From contig JADJEV010000002.1 in NCBI GenBank assembly GCA_016708905.1, positions 310,001-374,000 on the forward strand: a stretch of DNA of 64,000 nucleotides, given 5' to 3'. The DNA comes from Candidatus Methylophosphatis roskildensis (GTDB lineage: Bacteria > Pseudomonadota > Gammaproteobacteria > Burkholderiales > Rhodocyclaceae). This document shows, piece after piece, positions 26,082 to 35,413 of this stretch; positions within the stretch are counted from its first letter, which is position 1, and every line of letters starts with the position of its first letter. The position numbers were made by a program, and so were the translations under genes. Under the pieces are notes generated by a model. It was not told where the DNA came from. It ran no database searches and was given only the letters and a program-made list of their open reading frames with translations.

Positions 26082-26501
26082 ATGCAGCTCAGCAAAGGCT
26101 ACAGGCAACTGATCGAAGAAGCACGGACGAGAATCCGCACGCTCTCGCTGGATGAGGCGCGCACCCTGCATGGCGACCCGGACGTGCTGTTCGTCGACAT
26201 CCGCGACGTGCGCGAACTCGATCGCGAGGGCATGATTCCGGGCGCCTTTCAGGCGCCGCGCGGCATGCTGGAATTCTGGGTCGACCCGGACAGCCCCTAT
26301 TACAAGGACGTGTTCGGCTCGGGCAGACAGTTCGTGCTGTACTGCGCCTCGGCCTGGCGCTCGGCGCTGGCCGCGGCGGCGCTGACCGACATGGGGCTGC
26401 CGCGCGTCGCCCATCTCGACGGCGGCTTCAAGGCGTGGAAGCAATCGGGCGCACCGGTCGGCCCGCGCGAGCATCACGAACACGGTGAGCGTCCGCGATG
26501 A
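26082..26501 (+). CDS. Rhodanese-like domain protein
   Basis: A 139-residue single-domain rhodanese. The N-terminal helix is followed by FVDIRDVRELDREG, and the active-site loop is CASAWRS with the persulfide Cys intact, then HLDGGFKAWKQSG. It is probably a sulfurtransferase or persulfide carrier. Its stop overlaps the next gene by 4 bp (ATGA), and that gene overlaps the methyltransferase in turn, so the three form an operon. Confidence 0.9.
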   Translation: MQLSKGYRQLIEEARTRIRTLSLDEARTLHGDPDVLFVDIRDVRELDREGMIPGAFQAPRGMLEFWVDPDSPYYKDVFGSGRQFVLYCASAWRSALAAAALTDMGLPRVAHLDGGFKAWKQSGAPVGPREHHEHGERPR

Positions 26502-26872
26502 AGGGTGGATCGTCGCTAGTTCCGGCAGCGCTGATCGCCTGCCTGATGCTGCAGCCGGGTGCGCCGCTGCGCGCCCAGGCCACCGACCAAGACCCCGGGC
26601 AGTTCGTCGAGTTCGTCGACGATTTCGAGGCGACCTGCGTGGCGCGCGAAGGCGTGATGATCATGGTGCGCAGCAAGCATCCGGACAGGCCGATCCGGGT
26701 CTGGCTCGAGCGCTGGCACATGGGCGTGAATACCGGCGACCGCGGAAAGTCCGATCTCGCGCCGGGCGGCGAACCGGAAAAGCTCGGCTGCTCGCGCACG
26801 CTGAACGGCAGGCAGGAGTGGCGCGTGGTGCGCGCACAGTTCATCGACGCCGCCGAATCAGCGCCGAAGTGA
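26498..26872 (+). CDS. Secreted hypothetical protein
   Basis: A 124-residue protein with a signal peptide (LVPAALIACLMLQPGAPLRA) and a small mature domain with two Cys (EATCVA and LGCSRT) that could form a disulfide. I do not recognise the family. It is translationally coupled to the rhodanese upstream (ATGA) and the methyltransferase downstream (GTGA). Confidence 0.65.
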   Translation: MKGGSSLVPAALIACLMLQPGAPLRAQATDQDPGQFVEFVDDFEATCVAREGVMIMVRSKHPDRPIRVWLERWHMGVNTGDRGKSDLAPGGEPEKLGCSRTLNGRQEWRVVRAQFIDAAESAPK

Positions 26873-27651
26873 ACGCCAAAGCGCCCGGACCGCGCGACCC
26901 GACCCGGCGCTTCGCCAGCCGGGTGGCGCATTACGTCCGCTGGCGGCCGGGCTACCCGCGGGAGATCGTCGGCCTGCTCGAACGCGAGTGCGGGCTCGGG
27001 CCGGCCAGCGTGATCGCCGACATCGGCTCGGGCACCGGCCTGTTGAGCCGTCTGCTGCTCGATCATGGCAATCCGCTGTTCGGCGTCGAACCCAACACCG
27101 AGATGCGCGAGGCCGGCGCAGCATTGCTCGCCGACTGCCCGCGCTTCACCAGCGTGGCGGCCAGCGCCGAGGCGACGACGCTGGCCGCTGCCAGCATCGA
27201 CCTGATCGTCGCCGGCCAGGCCTTTCACTGGTTCGAGCGCGTCGCCGCGCGAGGCGAGTTCGCGCGCATCCTGCGCCCGGGCGGTTTCGTGGCACTGATC
27301 TGGAACGAGCGGCTGGTCGATGTCTCGCCCTTCCTGCGCGAGTACGAGCAATTGCTGTGCGACTACAGCCTCGACTATCGCGCGGTCGATCACCGCAACG
27401 TCGACGAGGCGGTGCTCGGCGCGTTCTTCGCGCCCGCCGGATTTCGCCAGGCGAGCTTTCCCTTTCGCCAGGTTTTCGATCTCGACGGGCTGCGCGGCCG
27501 AACCATGTCGGCCTCCTACACGCCCGAGCCGGGCCACCCGCGATTCGAGCCGATGATCGATGCACTGACCGCCTGTTTCGTGCGCCACGCCGACGGCGGT
27601 ACGGTCGATTTCGACTACGCGACGCGGGTGTTCTACGGCCGGCTGGAATGA
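26869..27651 (+). CDS. Class I SAM-dependent methyltransferase
   Basis: A 260-residue methyltransferase. ADIGSGTGLLSRLLL is motif I (SAM binding), FGVEPNTEMREAG is the acidic loop, and LIVAGQAFHWFE followed by ILRPGGFVALIWNE are motifs II and III. The pattern resembles the trans-aconitate/Tam or UbiE-like small-molecule methyltransferases. GTG 26869 overlaps the previous stop and gives the right N-terminus; the frame is open much further upstream but that part lies under two other genes. Confidence 0.84.
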   Translation: MNAKAPGPRDPTRRFASRVAHYVRWRPGYPREIVGLLERECGLGPASVIADIGSGTGLLSRLLLDHGNPLFGVEPNTEMREAGAALLADCPRFTSVAASAEATTLAAASIDLIVAGQAFHWFERVAARGEFARILRPGGFVALIWNERLVDVSPFLREYEQLLCDYSLDYRAVDHRNVDEAVLGAFFAPAGFRQASFPFRQVFDLDGLRGRTMSASYTPEPGHPRFEPMIDALTACFVRHADGGTVDFDYATRVFYGRLE

Positions 27652-27669
27652 GCCTCGTCGATATGGCTG

Positions 27670-27785
27670 CCAGGGAAGCCGCATCGGGCGGCGCTCTGCA
27701 GCCTGCCTTGCCCAATCACCGCATGAACAGAGGCTCGCAGGACTGCCTGCCCGCGGATCTTTCATCCATGCGGATCCCAGCCCGG
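27670..27785. repeat. Dispersed palindromic repeat, GCATGC family (degenerate copy 2)
   Basis: A degenerate member of the family seen at 17.7, 47.6 and 51.2 kb. Read on the minus strand it starts CCGCATGGATGAAAGATCC and ends GATGCGGCTTCCCTGG. It fills the space between the methyltransferase and the convergent hydrolase. Confidence 0.4.
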
Positions 27786-27787
27786 CG

Positions 27788-28597
27788 TCAGGCAAGCCCG
27801 GGAAGTTGCTCCAGCCAGCCGACAATCCGCTGCGCGACCTTGCGCCAGTCGGCGTCGAGCATCATGCCGTGGCCCATGGCCGGAAAGATCTCGGCTTTGA
27901 TTCCGTAGGCGCGGCCGGTCATCTCGACCGTCGAGGCGGAAATCAGCTGGTCATGTTCGGCACCGAGGATCAGCATCGGCGGGCGGTGCATGCGCGAGAT
28001 GCTCGGCAGATCGAACATGCTCATGTCCCAGACCGCGCGATGCGATTCCGGCTGCATGCAGCGCATGAAATGCTTGAGCCGCTCGTCACTCACCGGCTGG
28101 GCGAACAGCACTTCGCGGAGCGTTTCCAGCGCGACGGAGCCGCCGCTCACGATGCTGCCGAAATCGCGCATCAACCCCGGCTTGGCGAAACCCATGCCGA
28201 CGGCGGAACCGAGCAGGCCCTGCGGCGGCACCGAGGCCATCAGCACGGCTGCCGGCAGGTCTTCACGCTCGAGGAACTTCTGCACCACGAAGCCACCCAT
28301 CGAATGGCCGATCAGTACCGGGCGGGCGGGCAGGCGCGAGACGACTTCGGCAACGTCCCTGACGTAATCGGCGATCGACAGGCTGTCGAGATGCTGGCGC
28401 CCGGCGCTGCCGCCGTGACCGGACAGCGAGATCGCGTGAGCCTGCCAGCCCTGTTCGGCGAACCAGGGCAGAAAGTTCTCCGCCCAGCACCAGGCCGCGG
28501 TATAGGCACCGTGCACGAACAGCAGCGGCGTGGCGCGCGCATTGCCTGTCGGCGCCTGCGAGAGAACCTCGATCTTGCCGAAGCGCTGGTCGATCAT
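27788..28597 (-). CDS. Alpha/beta hydrolase
   Basis: A 269-residue alpha/beta-hydrolase fold enzyme. The oxyanion region is FVHGAYTAAWCW, the nucleophile elbow GHSMGG, the acid lies in GAEHDQLI, and the catalytic His in AMGHGMMLD. Substrate unknown. It starts inside the GST stop codon (4 bp overlap), so the GST and the hydrolase are one transcript. Confidence 0.86.
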   Translation of the reverse strand: MIDQRFGKIEVLSQAPTGNARATPLLFVHGAYTAAWCWAENFLPWFAEQGWQAHAISLSGHGGSAGRQHLDSLSIADYVRDVAEVVSRLPARPVLIGHSMGGFVVQKFLEREDLPAAVLMASVPPQGLLGSAVGMGFAKPGLMRDFGSIVSGGSVALETLREVLFAQPVSDERLKHFMRCMQPESHRAVWDMSMFDLPSISRMHRPPMLILGAEHDQLISASTVEMTGRAYGIKAEIFPAMGHGMMLDADWRKVAQRIVGWLEQLPGLA

Positions 28598-29211
28598 GCC
28601 GGCACCTGCATGCCGCGCTGTACCGCCGGCCGTGCCGACACCGCGGCGAACCAGCGTGCCACCTTCGGGTAGGCAGCGAGGTCGATCTCCTGCCAAGCGT
28701 GGCGCGCGACCCACGGGTAGGTGGCGATGTCGGCGATCGAGTATTCACCGGCCAGGTAGTCGGCCTCGCCGAGGCGCGCATCGAGCACACCATAGAGGCG
28801 GGCCGTTTCGGTCTTGTAGCGCTCGATGACGTAGCGAACCTTCTGCGGCGCGAAGCGCAGGAAGTGATGCGCCTGGCCGAACATCGGCCCGACACCGCCC
28901 ATCTGGAACATCAGCCACTGCAGTGCCAGATACTTGCCACGCACATCGGCCGGCAGCAGGCGCCCGGTCTTGGCCGCCAGATACAGCAGGATGGCGCCGG
29001 ATTCGAACAGCGTGATCGGCGCACCGTCTGGGCCGTCGCTGTCGGTCAGCGCGGGAATCTTGCTGTTGGGATTGATCGCGACGAAGCCGGGTGCGAATTG
29101 CTCGCGCTGGGTGATATCGACGGCATGGGTGACATAAGGCAGGCCGCACTCTTCGAGCATGATCGAGACCTTGCGGCCGTTGGGCGTGCTCCAGGTGTAG
29201 AGGGTTATCAT
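28594..29211 (-). CDS. Glutathione S-transferase, Nu-class-like (YfcG/YghU type)
   Basis: A 205-residue GST. The N-terminal thioredoxin fold has YTWSTPNGRKVSIMLEE, the TPNGxKV signature of YfcG/YghU enzymes (disulfide-bond reductases). The C-terminal helical domain contains SIADIATYPWVARH. The start MITLYTW at 29211 is chosen; the frame is open a further 49 codons upstream but without a family match. Confidence 0.9.
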   Translation of the reverse strand: MITLYTWSTPNGRKVSIMLEECGLPYVTHAVDITQREQFAPGFVAINPNSKIPALTDSDGPDGAPITLFESGAILLYLAAKTGRLLPADVRGKYLALQWLMFQMGGVGPMFGQAHHFLRFAPQKVRYVIERYKTETARLYGVLDARLGEADYLAGEYSIADIATYPWVARHAWQEIDLAAYPKVARWFAAVSARPAVQRGMQVPA

Positions 29212-29308
29212 TGGGTCGATCCGGAGAAGTCTCGTCCGATTGTACCGAGAGCGCGCAGCAGGCGCAGTCGAACCAGGCGGGATCGCCGCAAAGGAGGGCC
29301 GCACCGCG

Positions 29309-29497
29309 ATGGGCAAGTGGTTGTTGACCGTGATGCTGACTGTGCTGGTGGTGGGCATCGCGCTGCCGCGACTGCGAATGCGCTCGCGCCTGCCGGGTGA
29401 TGTCAGCGTCAGCTATCGCGGTCGCCGCTACGAGTTCCCGTTCATGTCGGTGCTGCTGTTTTCGCTGCTGGCGTGGGCGCTGTTTCGCCTGGTGTGA
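29309..29497 (+). CDS. DUF2905 small membrane protein
   Basis: A 62-residue protein: a first membrane helix (LLTVMLTVLVVGIALP), the DUF2905 signature LRMRSRLPGDVSVSYRGRRYEFPF, and a second helix (VLLFSLLAWALFRLV). Function unknown. GGAGGG-type sequence lies upstream of ATG 29309. It is convergent with cca, with 3 bp between the stops. Confidence 0.75.
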   Translation: MGKWLLTVMLTVLVVGIALPRLRMRSRLPGDVSVSYRGRRYEFPFMSVLLFSLLAWALFRLV

Positions 29498-29500
29498 GCA

Positions 29501-30712
29501 CTACGCGCCCAGCCGCTTGACCGCTGCGACCCGCGCCTCATGCACGCGTCGGGCGATCTGTGTCGTCTGCGTCGCCTGTCTGGCGATGGCACCGGCATCG
29601 ACTTCGCGCACCGCCCCCAGTGCAGCGAGCAGGATCTCCCGCGGCGCATAGTGCAGGGTCTCGTTGCCGGGGCGGCCGTGGAAATCGCAGGCGCAGGCAT
29701 CGAGGAGTTCGGCGAAGCGCTCGGGCCGGCGCAGGCCGTCGCAGCGCTCGATCAGCTTGACGACGGTGGTCGCGTTGAGCGCCGCTGCGCGGTGAATCAC
29801 GCCATGCTCGCGCGCCGCGAGCGTTGCCAGGTCGCGGCAGTCGGTCGGCACCTTGAGGCGCGCGCACGCCGCGCTCACCAGTTCGACACCCATCCGTTCG
29901 TGGCCGTGGTGATGCGGCCAGTCCTCGGCTTGCGTCAGACCCTTGCCGAGGTCGTGCATCAGCGCGGCGAAGCGCACGGTCAGCGCGAAGCGGTGCCGCG
30001 CGGCGGCATCCACCACCAGCAGCACATGCACGCCGGTATCGATCTCCGGATGATGCCGGGCCGGCTGCGGCACGCCGAACAGACGGTCGACTTCCGGCAG
30101 TATTTTCGCCAGCGCGCCGCACGAGCACAGGACTTCGAGCATGCGCGAGGGCCGGGCTTCCAGCAGGCCGCGGGCAAGCTCCTGCCAGACGCGCTCGGGC
30201 ACCAGCGCGTCGACTTCGCCAGCGGCGACCATGGTGCGCATCAGCGCCAGGGTTTCCGGCGCGACCGTGAAGTCGGCAAATCGCGCCGCGAAGCGCGCCA
30301 GCCGCAGTATGCGCACCGGATCCTCGGCGAAGGCCGGGCTGACATGACGCAGCACGCGCGCCCCCAGATCACGTTGACCGCCGTAGGGGTCGATCAGGGC
30401 GCCGGCCGGGTCGCGCGCCATGGCATTGATGGTCAGGTCGCGTCGCGCGAGATCCTGTTCCAGCGTCACATCCGGGGCCGCGTGGACGGCGAAGCCGGTG
30501 TAGCCCGGCGCGGTCTTGCGCTCGGTGCGGGCGAGCGCGTATTCCTCGTTGGTCTGCGGGTGCAGGAACACCGGAAAATCGCGGCCGACCGGCCGGTAGC
30601 CCTGGGCGATCATTTGCGCCGGTGTCGCGCCGACCACCACGTGGTCACGGTCGCTGACCGGCAGGCCGAGCAGTTCGTCGCGCACCGCGCCGCCGACGGT
30701 GTAGGTCTGCAT
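29501..30712 (-). CDS. cca: CCA tRNA nucleotidyltransferase (with HD domain)
   Basis: A 403-residue class II nucleotidyltransferase that adds or repairs the tRNA 3'-CCA. GGAVRDELLG and DRDHVVVG form the NTP site with metal-binding Asp residues; ARRDLTINAMARD and EDPVRILRLARFAARF are conserved. The C-terminal HD phosphohydrolase domain (LMHDLGKG, HHGHERMG) gives the E. coli-type multifunctional enzyme. Length is normal. Confidence 0.95.
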   Translation of the reverse strand: MQTYTVGGAVRDELLGLPVSDRDHVVVGATPAQMIAQGYRPVGRDFPVFLHPQTNEEYALARTERKTAPGYTGFAVHAAPDVTLEQDLARRDLTINAMARDPAGALIDPYGGQRDLGARVLRHVSPAFAEDPVRILRLARFAARFADFTVAPETLALMRTMVAAGEVDALVPERVWQELARGLLEARPSRMLEVLCSCGALAKILPEVDRLFGVPQPARHHPEIDTGVHVLLVVDAAARHRFALTVRFAALMHDLGKGLTQAEDWPHHHGHERMGVELVSAACARLKVPTDCRDLATLAAREHGVIHRAAALNATTVVKLIERCDGLRRPERFAELLDACACDFHGRPGNETLHYAPREILLAALGAVREVDAGAIARQATQTTQIARRVHEARVAAVKRLGA

Positions 30713-30802
30713 CAGGTGCGTCTAAGCGCGGGCGGGACCGGACCGGCCCTTGTCGTTGCCGATGAGCAGCGGGGGCGCCAGTTCGATCACCTGTCGTTCC
30801 GG

Positions 30803-31759
30803 TCAGCGATGCGCCTTGCCGCGCAACGCGTTGTAGGCTGACCGTGGCACCGCGCGCCCGATGTAGCTCGGCGCAACCGCTTCGAGCGCGGTCGGCGCAA
30901 GCCCGAACGGCAGCGCGCAGCCGCTGCAGACGTTGTCGACGCGCATCGAATCGACGTTGTCGCGCGACATCGGAGCGCCGGGCAGCCATTCCATCACCCG
31001 CGCCTGCAGGTGGGAGAGTGCGGGAGAGAGGCCGATCACCGGGCGCCGGCAGCCGCTCAGCACGCCGACATAATCGGCCAGTTGCCGCAAGGTGTAGACC
31101 GTGGGGCCACACAGTTCGTAGGTCTTGCCGAAACTGCCCTCGTTGTCCAGTGCCTCGGCCACCACCCGCGCGACGTCATCGACATAGACCGGCTGAAAGC
31201 GCGCGTCGGGACACGCCAGCGGCAGCATCGGCAGGCGACGGGCCAGGTCGGCGAACAGGTTGAGGAAGGAATCGCCCGGACCGAAGATCACCGATGGCTG
31301 GACTATCGTCGTGGCGATGTCGGGCGCGCCGGCGCGGATCGCCGCCTCGCCGTCGGCTTTCGAACGCAGATACATCGACGGCGCATCGGCGGCGGATTTC
31401 AGCGCGCTGAGATGGACGATGCGCGGCACGCCCGTCCGGCGGCAGGCCGCGACGATCTGCGTCGGCAATTCGACGTGCGCCCGGGCGAAATCGGCGCCAT
31501 AGGGCGTGCCGCGCCGCGACTGCAGGATGCCGACCAGGCTGATCACCGCATCCTGGCCGGCGCAGAGCCGTCGCAAGGTGGCCGGGTCATGCACATCGGC
31601 TTCGACGGCCTCGACGGTCGGCAGCAGAATCAGGTGCTTGGCGCGCTCGCGCCGCCGAGTTGGCACGACGACACGCAATCCGCGTTCGGACAAGTGGTGG
31701 GCGATGCGGCTGCCGACGAAGCCGGAGCCGCCTATCAAGAGGACTGTGCGAGTGTTCAT
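30803..31759 (-). CDS. NAD(P)-binding epimerase-like protein, complex I NDUFA9 family
   Basis: A 318-residue atypical short-chain dehydrogenase: LIGGSGFVGSRIAHHL is the dinucleotide-binding motif and IVHLSALKSAADAPSMYLRSKADGE has the YxxxK-like region. It matches the NDUFA9/YwnB-type family found in betaproteobacteria. The catalytic Tyr seems retained, but a role in complex I cannot be shown here. It lies between cca and the two-component system, same strand. Confidence 0.82.
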   Translation of the reverse strand: MNTRTVLLIGGSGFVGSRIAHHLSERGLRVVVPTRRRERAKHLILLPTVEAVEADVHDPATLRRLCAGQDAVISLVGILQSRRGTPYGADFARAHVELPTQIVAACRRTGVPRIVHLSALKSAADAPSMYLRSKADGEAAIRAGAPDIATTIVQPSVIFGPGDSFLNLFADLARRLPMLPLACPDARFQPVYVDDVARVVAEALDNEGSFGKTYELCGPTVYTLRQLADYVGVLSGCRRPVIGLSPALSHLQARVMEWLPGAPMSRDNVDSMRVDNVCSGCALPFGLAPTALEAVAPSYIGRAVPRSAYNALRGKAHR

Positions 31760-31912
31760 CTGGCTGAGGGTCGAAAAAGAGTCGGGTTCGAGGGTCGAGT
31801 CTTGCCCAATACATCGAACTGGGCGGCATGCGCCGGATCGACCGTCGCACGGCAGGTGCGGAGCGATTCTAACCCGGCGGCCGCGCGGACAGGCGGCCGG
31901 CCCTGACGGGCG

Positions 31913-33304
31913 TCAGGTTTCGCGCTCATGGGTGGAGGCACCTTGCTCGGGCGCTTCGGCGTCGGATTCGGGCAGGTCGCGCAGGCCGTATTTTTCGATC
32001 AGTCGATAGGCGTGGCGTTCGCTGATGCCGAGCGCACTGGCCGCCTTGTAGCGCAGCCCGCCATAGCGGCGCAGCATCTTGCGCAGATAGCGTGCCTCGA
32101 TCTCTTCCAGTGTCGGCTCGTGATCGAAGACCAGGGCGATGCCGCTGCGCGTGCGCGACGGCGCGAACGCAAGATGCTCGGGGCCGATCTCGGCAGTGCG
32201 GCCGGTGAGAATGACCGCGCGTTCGATGACATTGCGCAGTTCGCGCACGTTGCCCGGCCAGTCGTAGCCCATCAGCAAGTCCTCGGCAGCGTTCGACAGG
32301 TGCTTGGACGCCCCGCGGCTGAAGTCGATGATGAAGTGGCGCGCCAGCAGCGGGATGTCCGCGCGCCGTTCGCGCAGTGGCGGCACGGTGATGGTGAAGC
32401 TCGACAGGCGAAAGAACAGGTCGATGCGAAACCCGCCCTCGCGGCTCAGCCGCTGCAGATCGCGATTGGTGGCGACGATGAAGCGTGCCTCGGCGTTCAG
32501 GGTCTTGTTGCCGCCCAGCCGGCGGAAGGTGCCGGTCTCGATCACCCGCAACAGCTTGGCCTGGATGGCCGGGCTGACATCGCCGATCTCGTCGAGAAAC
32601 AGCGTGCCGCCGGTGGCCTCCTCGATCAAGCCTTTCTTCTGCCGCTCGGCCCCTGTGAAGGCGCCGCGTTCATGGCCGAACAACTCGGATTCGAACAGGC
32701 TTTCCTGCAGGCCGCAGCTATCGACAGTCACCAGTTCGCGCTCGGCGCGCCGGCTGCGCTCGTGGATCGCGCGGGCAACCATTTCCTTGCCGGTGCCGCT
32801 CTCGCCCTGGATCAGCACCGTCGCATCGGTCGGCGCCACCATGTCGATCATTTCGCTCAGCTTGAGCATCGCCGCGCTGTCGCCGATCAGCGAACCGGGA
32901 CGCAGCGAATGCAGTTGGCGCCGGTAGAAATCGCAGGTGTTTGCCAGCGAGGCATTGTCGAGGGTGCGGCAAATCGTGAGTTCGAGTTCGTCGAGGTCGA
33001 CCGGCTTGGTCAGATAGTCGGTGGCGCCGCCGCGAATCACGGAAACCGCGTGGCGGATCGATCCAAAGCCGGTCAGCACGATGACCGGGTACTGGCTCGA
33101 CAGCTCGGGCAGCACCTCGCCGCACTCGGTATCGGGCAGCTTGTAGTCGAGTATCACGAGGTCGGGTTCGACCCGCTCGAGCAGGGCTCGCGCCTGCGCC
33201 CAACTCGCCGCCGCGTGCGTGTTGAGTCCGAGATTCGCACAACAGCGGGAAACCAGGCCGCTGAACACCGGATCGTCGTCGACCACCAGCACAGTCTTTT
33301 TCAT
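31913..33304 (-). CDS. Sigma-54-dependent response regulator (NtrC family)
   Basis: A 463-residue regulator. The receiver domain has the acidic pocket VVDDD and phosphoacceptor Asp53 (LVILDYKLPD), Thr in VLTGFGS and Lys in TKPVD. The AAA+ domain carries Walker A GESGTGKE, the sigma-54 contact loop GAFTGA and Walker B GGTLFLDEIGD. The C-terminal Fis-type HTH (YKAASALGISERHAYRLIEKYGL) binds DNA. The start overlaps the kinase stop by 4 bp. It probably acts on the sigma-54 promoter and paired palindromes near 42.0-42.2 kb. Confidence 0.92.
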   Translation of the reverse strand: MKKTVLVVDDDPVFSGLVSRCCANLGLNTHAAASWAQARALLERVEPDLVILDYKLPDTECGEVLPELSSQYPVIVLTGFGSIRHAVSVIRGGATDYLTKPVDLDELELTICRTLDNASLANTCDFYRRQLHSLRPGSLIGDSAAMLKLSEMIDMVAPTDATVLIQGESGTGKEMVARAIHERSRRAERELVTVDSCGLQESLFESELFGHERGAFTGAERQKKGLIEEATGGTLFLDEIGDVSPAIQAKLLRVIETGTFRRLGGNKTLNAEARFIVATNRDLQRLSREGGFRIDLFFRLSSFTITVPPLRERRADIPLLARHFIIDFSRGASKHLSNAAEDLLMGYDWPGNVRELRNVIERAVILTGRTAEIGPEHLAFAPSRTRSGIALVFDHEPTLEEIEARYLRKMLRRYGGLRYKAASALGISERHAYRLIEKYGLRDLPESDAEAPEQGASTHERET

Positions 33305-35190
33305 CGGGCTTGATCCCCGTGTTCGCGCGGCAGATTGATCGTGAAGGTGGTTCCCGCGCCCGGCCTGGATTCGACCGCGATCGTGCCGCCGTAGCGTTCG
33401 ACGATGGACTTGCAGATCGTCAGCCCGAGACCGGTTCCCGCCTGTCCGTCGGCGCGCCGGCTGAAGAACGGGTCGAAGATGTGGGGCAGCGTTTCGGGTA
33501 CTATCCCGCCGCCGTTATCGACGACTGAGATCTGCACTGAATCCGGCGCGATCGATCGAGTGGTGATCGTGATCTCGCCCCCCTCCGGCATAGCGTGGTG
33601 GGCGTTCTGCAACAGGTTCAGGATCACCATTCGCAGTTCGGCCTGGTCGGCGAGAATTCGCGGCCGGGCCGGGTCGAGCACCGTCTGCTGGGAGATGTTG
33701 CGCAGCCCGGCATCATAGGCGAGCAGGTGAACCGAGTCGGACACCGCCTCGTTGATGTCCACCAGCGCCTTGCGCGAGTCGGGGTGGCGGCTCAGCAGGA
33801 GCAGGCGCCGGGTGACCTCGATGCATTTGTCGATCTGGTCATCGACCAGCCGCAGGTACTCGGCCATCTCGGCCGGGTCCGAGCGCTGCTGATCGACCTC
33901 GCGCAGTAGCGACTGGACCGCCAGGCGAATCGACCCGAGCGGGTTGTGGATCTCGTGCGCGATGCCGGCTGCCAGCAGGCCGAGTTCCGACAGACGCTGC
34001 TGCTGCGAGACTTCCGAGACCTGCGACAGGTCGCGGATCGATTCGACCACGCACAGATCGCTGGCCCCGTTGTGCTGCAGTTCGACCATCGAGGCGTGAA
34101 CCTCGACCGGCAGGTTGCCGCCGTCGGCGCGGACGTGGACATGATTGCACTTGAGCGTATCGCCCGCCTGCCTGAGTTCGCTGAGAGGGCAGACGACCAT
34201 GGTCGGCACGCACGGCTGCTTGCGCTGGTGGCTCGAGGCGTAGCACGGGACATCGACGGTCTCGCCGCGGCCGATGCCTTGTTGCCTGCGGTAGGCGGCA
34301 TTGACCAGCACCACGCGGTAACGGCTGTCGATCACCCGTATCCCGTCGGGCAGGCCGTCCACCAACTGCTGCAGGAATCTGCGCTGCAGTTCGCTGGCGC
34401 GCATGGCCTCGGCGAGCGAATCGGCCATGCGATTGAAGGTGACGCCGAGCTGGGCGAATTCGTCGCTGCCCTTGATCGGCACACGCGCACCCATGTCGCC
34501 GGCGCCGAGCTTTGAACTGACCCCCAGCAAGGACGCCAGCGGGTCGAGGACGCTGCGCTGAATCGCGCGCCAGCCGACGGCAGTCAGCAGCAGCATCACG
34601 CCCGCCCCGGCCAGTGCCATCCAGGCGGCCGACGTGCGCGCCTTGTCGCGCAGCGTCGAGGCATCGTAGTCGACGACCAGCACGCCATTGACCGGATGAG
34701 ACTCGACCGGCCCATGGCAAACCGCGCAGGCGGGCTTGTTGTGCACCGGGTTGATCGATCGCAGCACATCGATGCCGTCGGCAGACTGCGCCAGCTCGTC
34801 CATCGCCGTACCGCGGGCCAGCGCGCGGTCGACCAGCTCCGGCATGCGCTGGCCGAGGCGGGCGGGCTCGGCGGCAAAGCGCACCTCGCCGGCCGGATTG
34901 AGGATCATCACGCCACGGATGGCTGCCTGCTCGCCCATGCGGGTGACGACCTGCTGGAGGCCGGGAACGTCACGCTTGAGCATGGCGTTCTCGAGCGCCG
35001 CCTGCAGCAACAGATTGACCTGCATCGACGCCGCACCGCGCTCGCGCTCGAGCTCGGCGCGATACAGCAGCACGAACAGCAGCAGCAGGATCAGTGCGGC
35101 GGCGACGGCGGCGGCCGCCATCGCCAGCAGCAGCTTGCGCCGCAGGCGGGCGGAAAACCAGGCGAGCAATGCGTGTCCTGAAACGGACAT
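33301..35190 (-). CDS. Sensor histidine kinase with periplasmic c-haem motif
   Basis: A 629-residue membrane kinase. TM1 is about 20-43 and TM2 about 188-211; the periplasmic domain between them holds one c-type haem motif, CAVCH (Cys155, Cys158, His159), just after NPVHNKPA. A HAMP domain follows, then a PAS domain with an unusual Cys set (Cys316, Cys327, Cys334, Cys348). The HisKA box is GIAHEIHNPLGS (His412), and the HATPase has NLLQNAHHAM, DNGGGI, DPFFSRR and GTGLGLTICKS. It should sense periplasmic redox state or a haem ligand and phosphorylate the adjacent regulator. It is unlike the neighbour genes only in this sensor domain. Confidence 0.9.
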   Translation of the reverse strand: MSVSGHALLAWFSARLRRKLLLAMAAAAVAAALILLLLFVLLYRAELERERGAASMQVNLLLQAALENAMLKRDVPGLQQVVTRMGEQAAIRGVMILNPAGEVRFAAEPARLGQRMPELVDRALARGTAMDELAQSADGIDVLRSINPVHNKPACAVCHGPVESHPVNGVLVVDYDASTLRDKARTSAAWMALAGAGVMLLLTAVGWRAIQRSVLDPLASLLGVSSKLGAGDMGARVPIKGSDEFAQLGVTFNRMADSLAEAMRASELQRRFLQQLVDGLPDGIRVIDSRYRVVLVNAAYRRQQGIGRGETVDVPCYASSHQRKQPCVPTMVVCPLSELRQAGDTLKCNHVHVRADGGNLPVEVHASMVELQHNGASDLCVVESIRDLSQVSEVSQQQRLSELGLLAAGIAHEIHNPLGSIRLAVQSLLREVDQQRSDPAEMAEYLRLVDDQIDKCIEVTRRLLLLSRHPDSRKALVDINEAVSDSVHLLAYDAGLRNISQQTVLDPARPRILADQAELRMVILNLLQNAHHAMPEGGEITITTRSIAPDSVQISVVDNGGGIVPETLPHIFDPFFSRRADGQAGTGLGLTICKSIVERYGGTIAVESRPGAGTTFTINLPREHGDQAR

Positions 35191-35262
35191 GTTCTCGAGC
35201 AGGACAGGGCGGAACCACGATTATCCTAAAAACCGCAGTTGGCGTCTGGAAACGTTGCCTGC

Positions 35263-35360
35263 CCTTCGACAGGCTCAGGGCGAACGGCTCGCGGAGATCC
35301 TCGCCCATCGGGCGACCCCAAGAAATCCCGTTCGTGCTGAGCCTGTCGAAGCATGAACGG
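35263..35360. repeat. REP-like inverted repeat (CTTCGACAGGCTCAG type)
   Basis: CCTTCGACAGGCTCAGGG (35263 on) is mirrored by GCTGAGCCTGTCGAAG (35334 on), with GAACGG/CCGTTC extensions. This is a widespread proteobacterial intergenic palindrome. It lies between the ferredoxin and the kinase and may stabilise or end mRNA there. Confidence 0.75.
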
Positions 35361-35413
35361 AATTTCGCCTGCGCAAGTGCAGTTTCCGGGGTTGTCGTCG
35401 AACCGCCAGTTTG

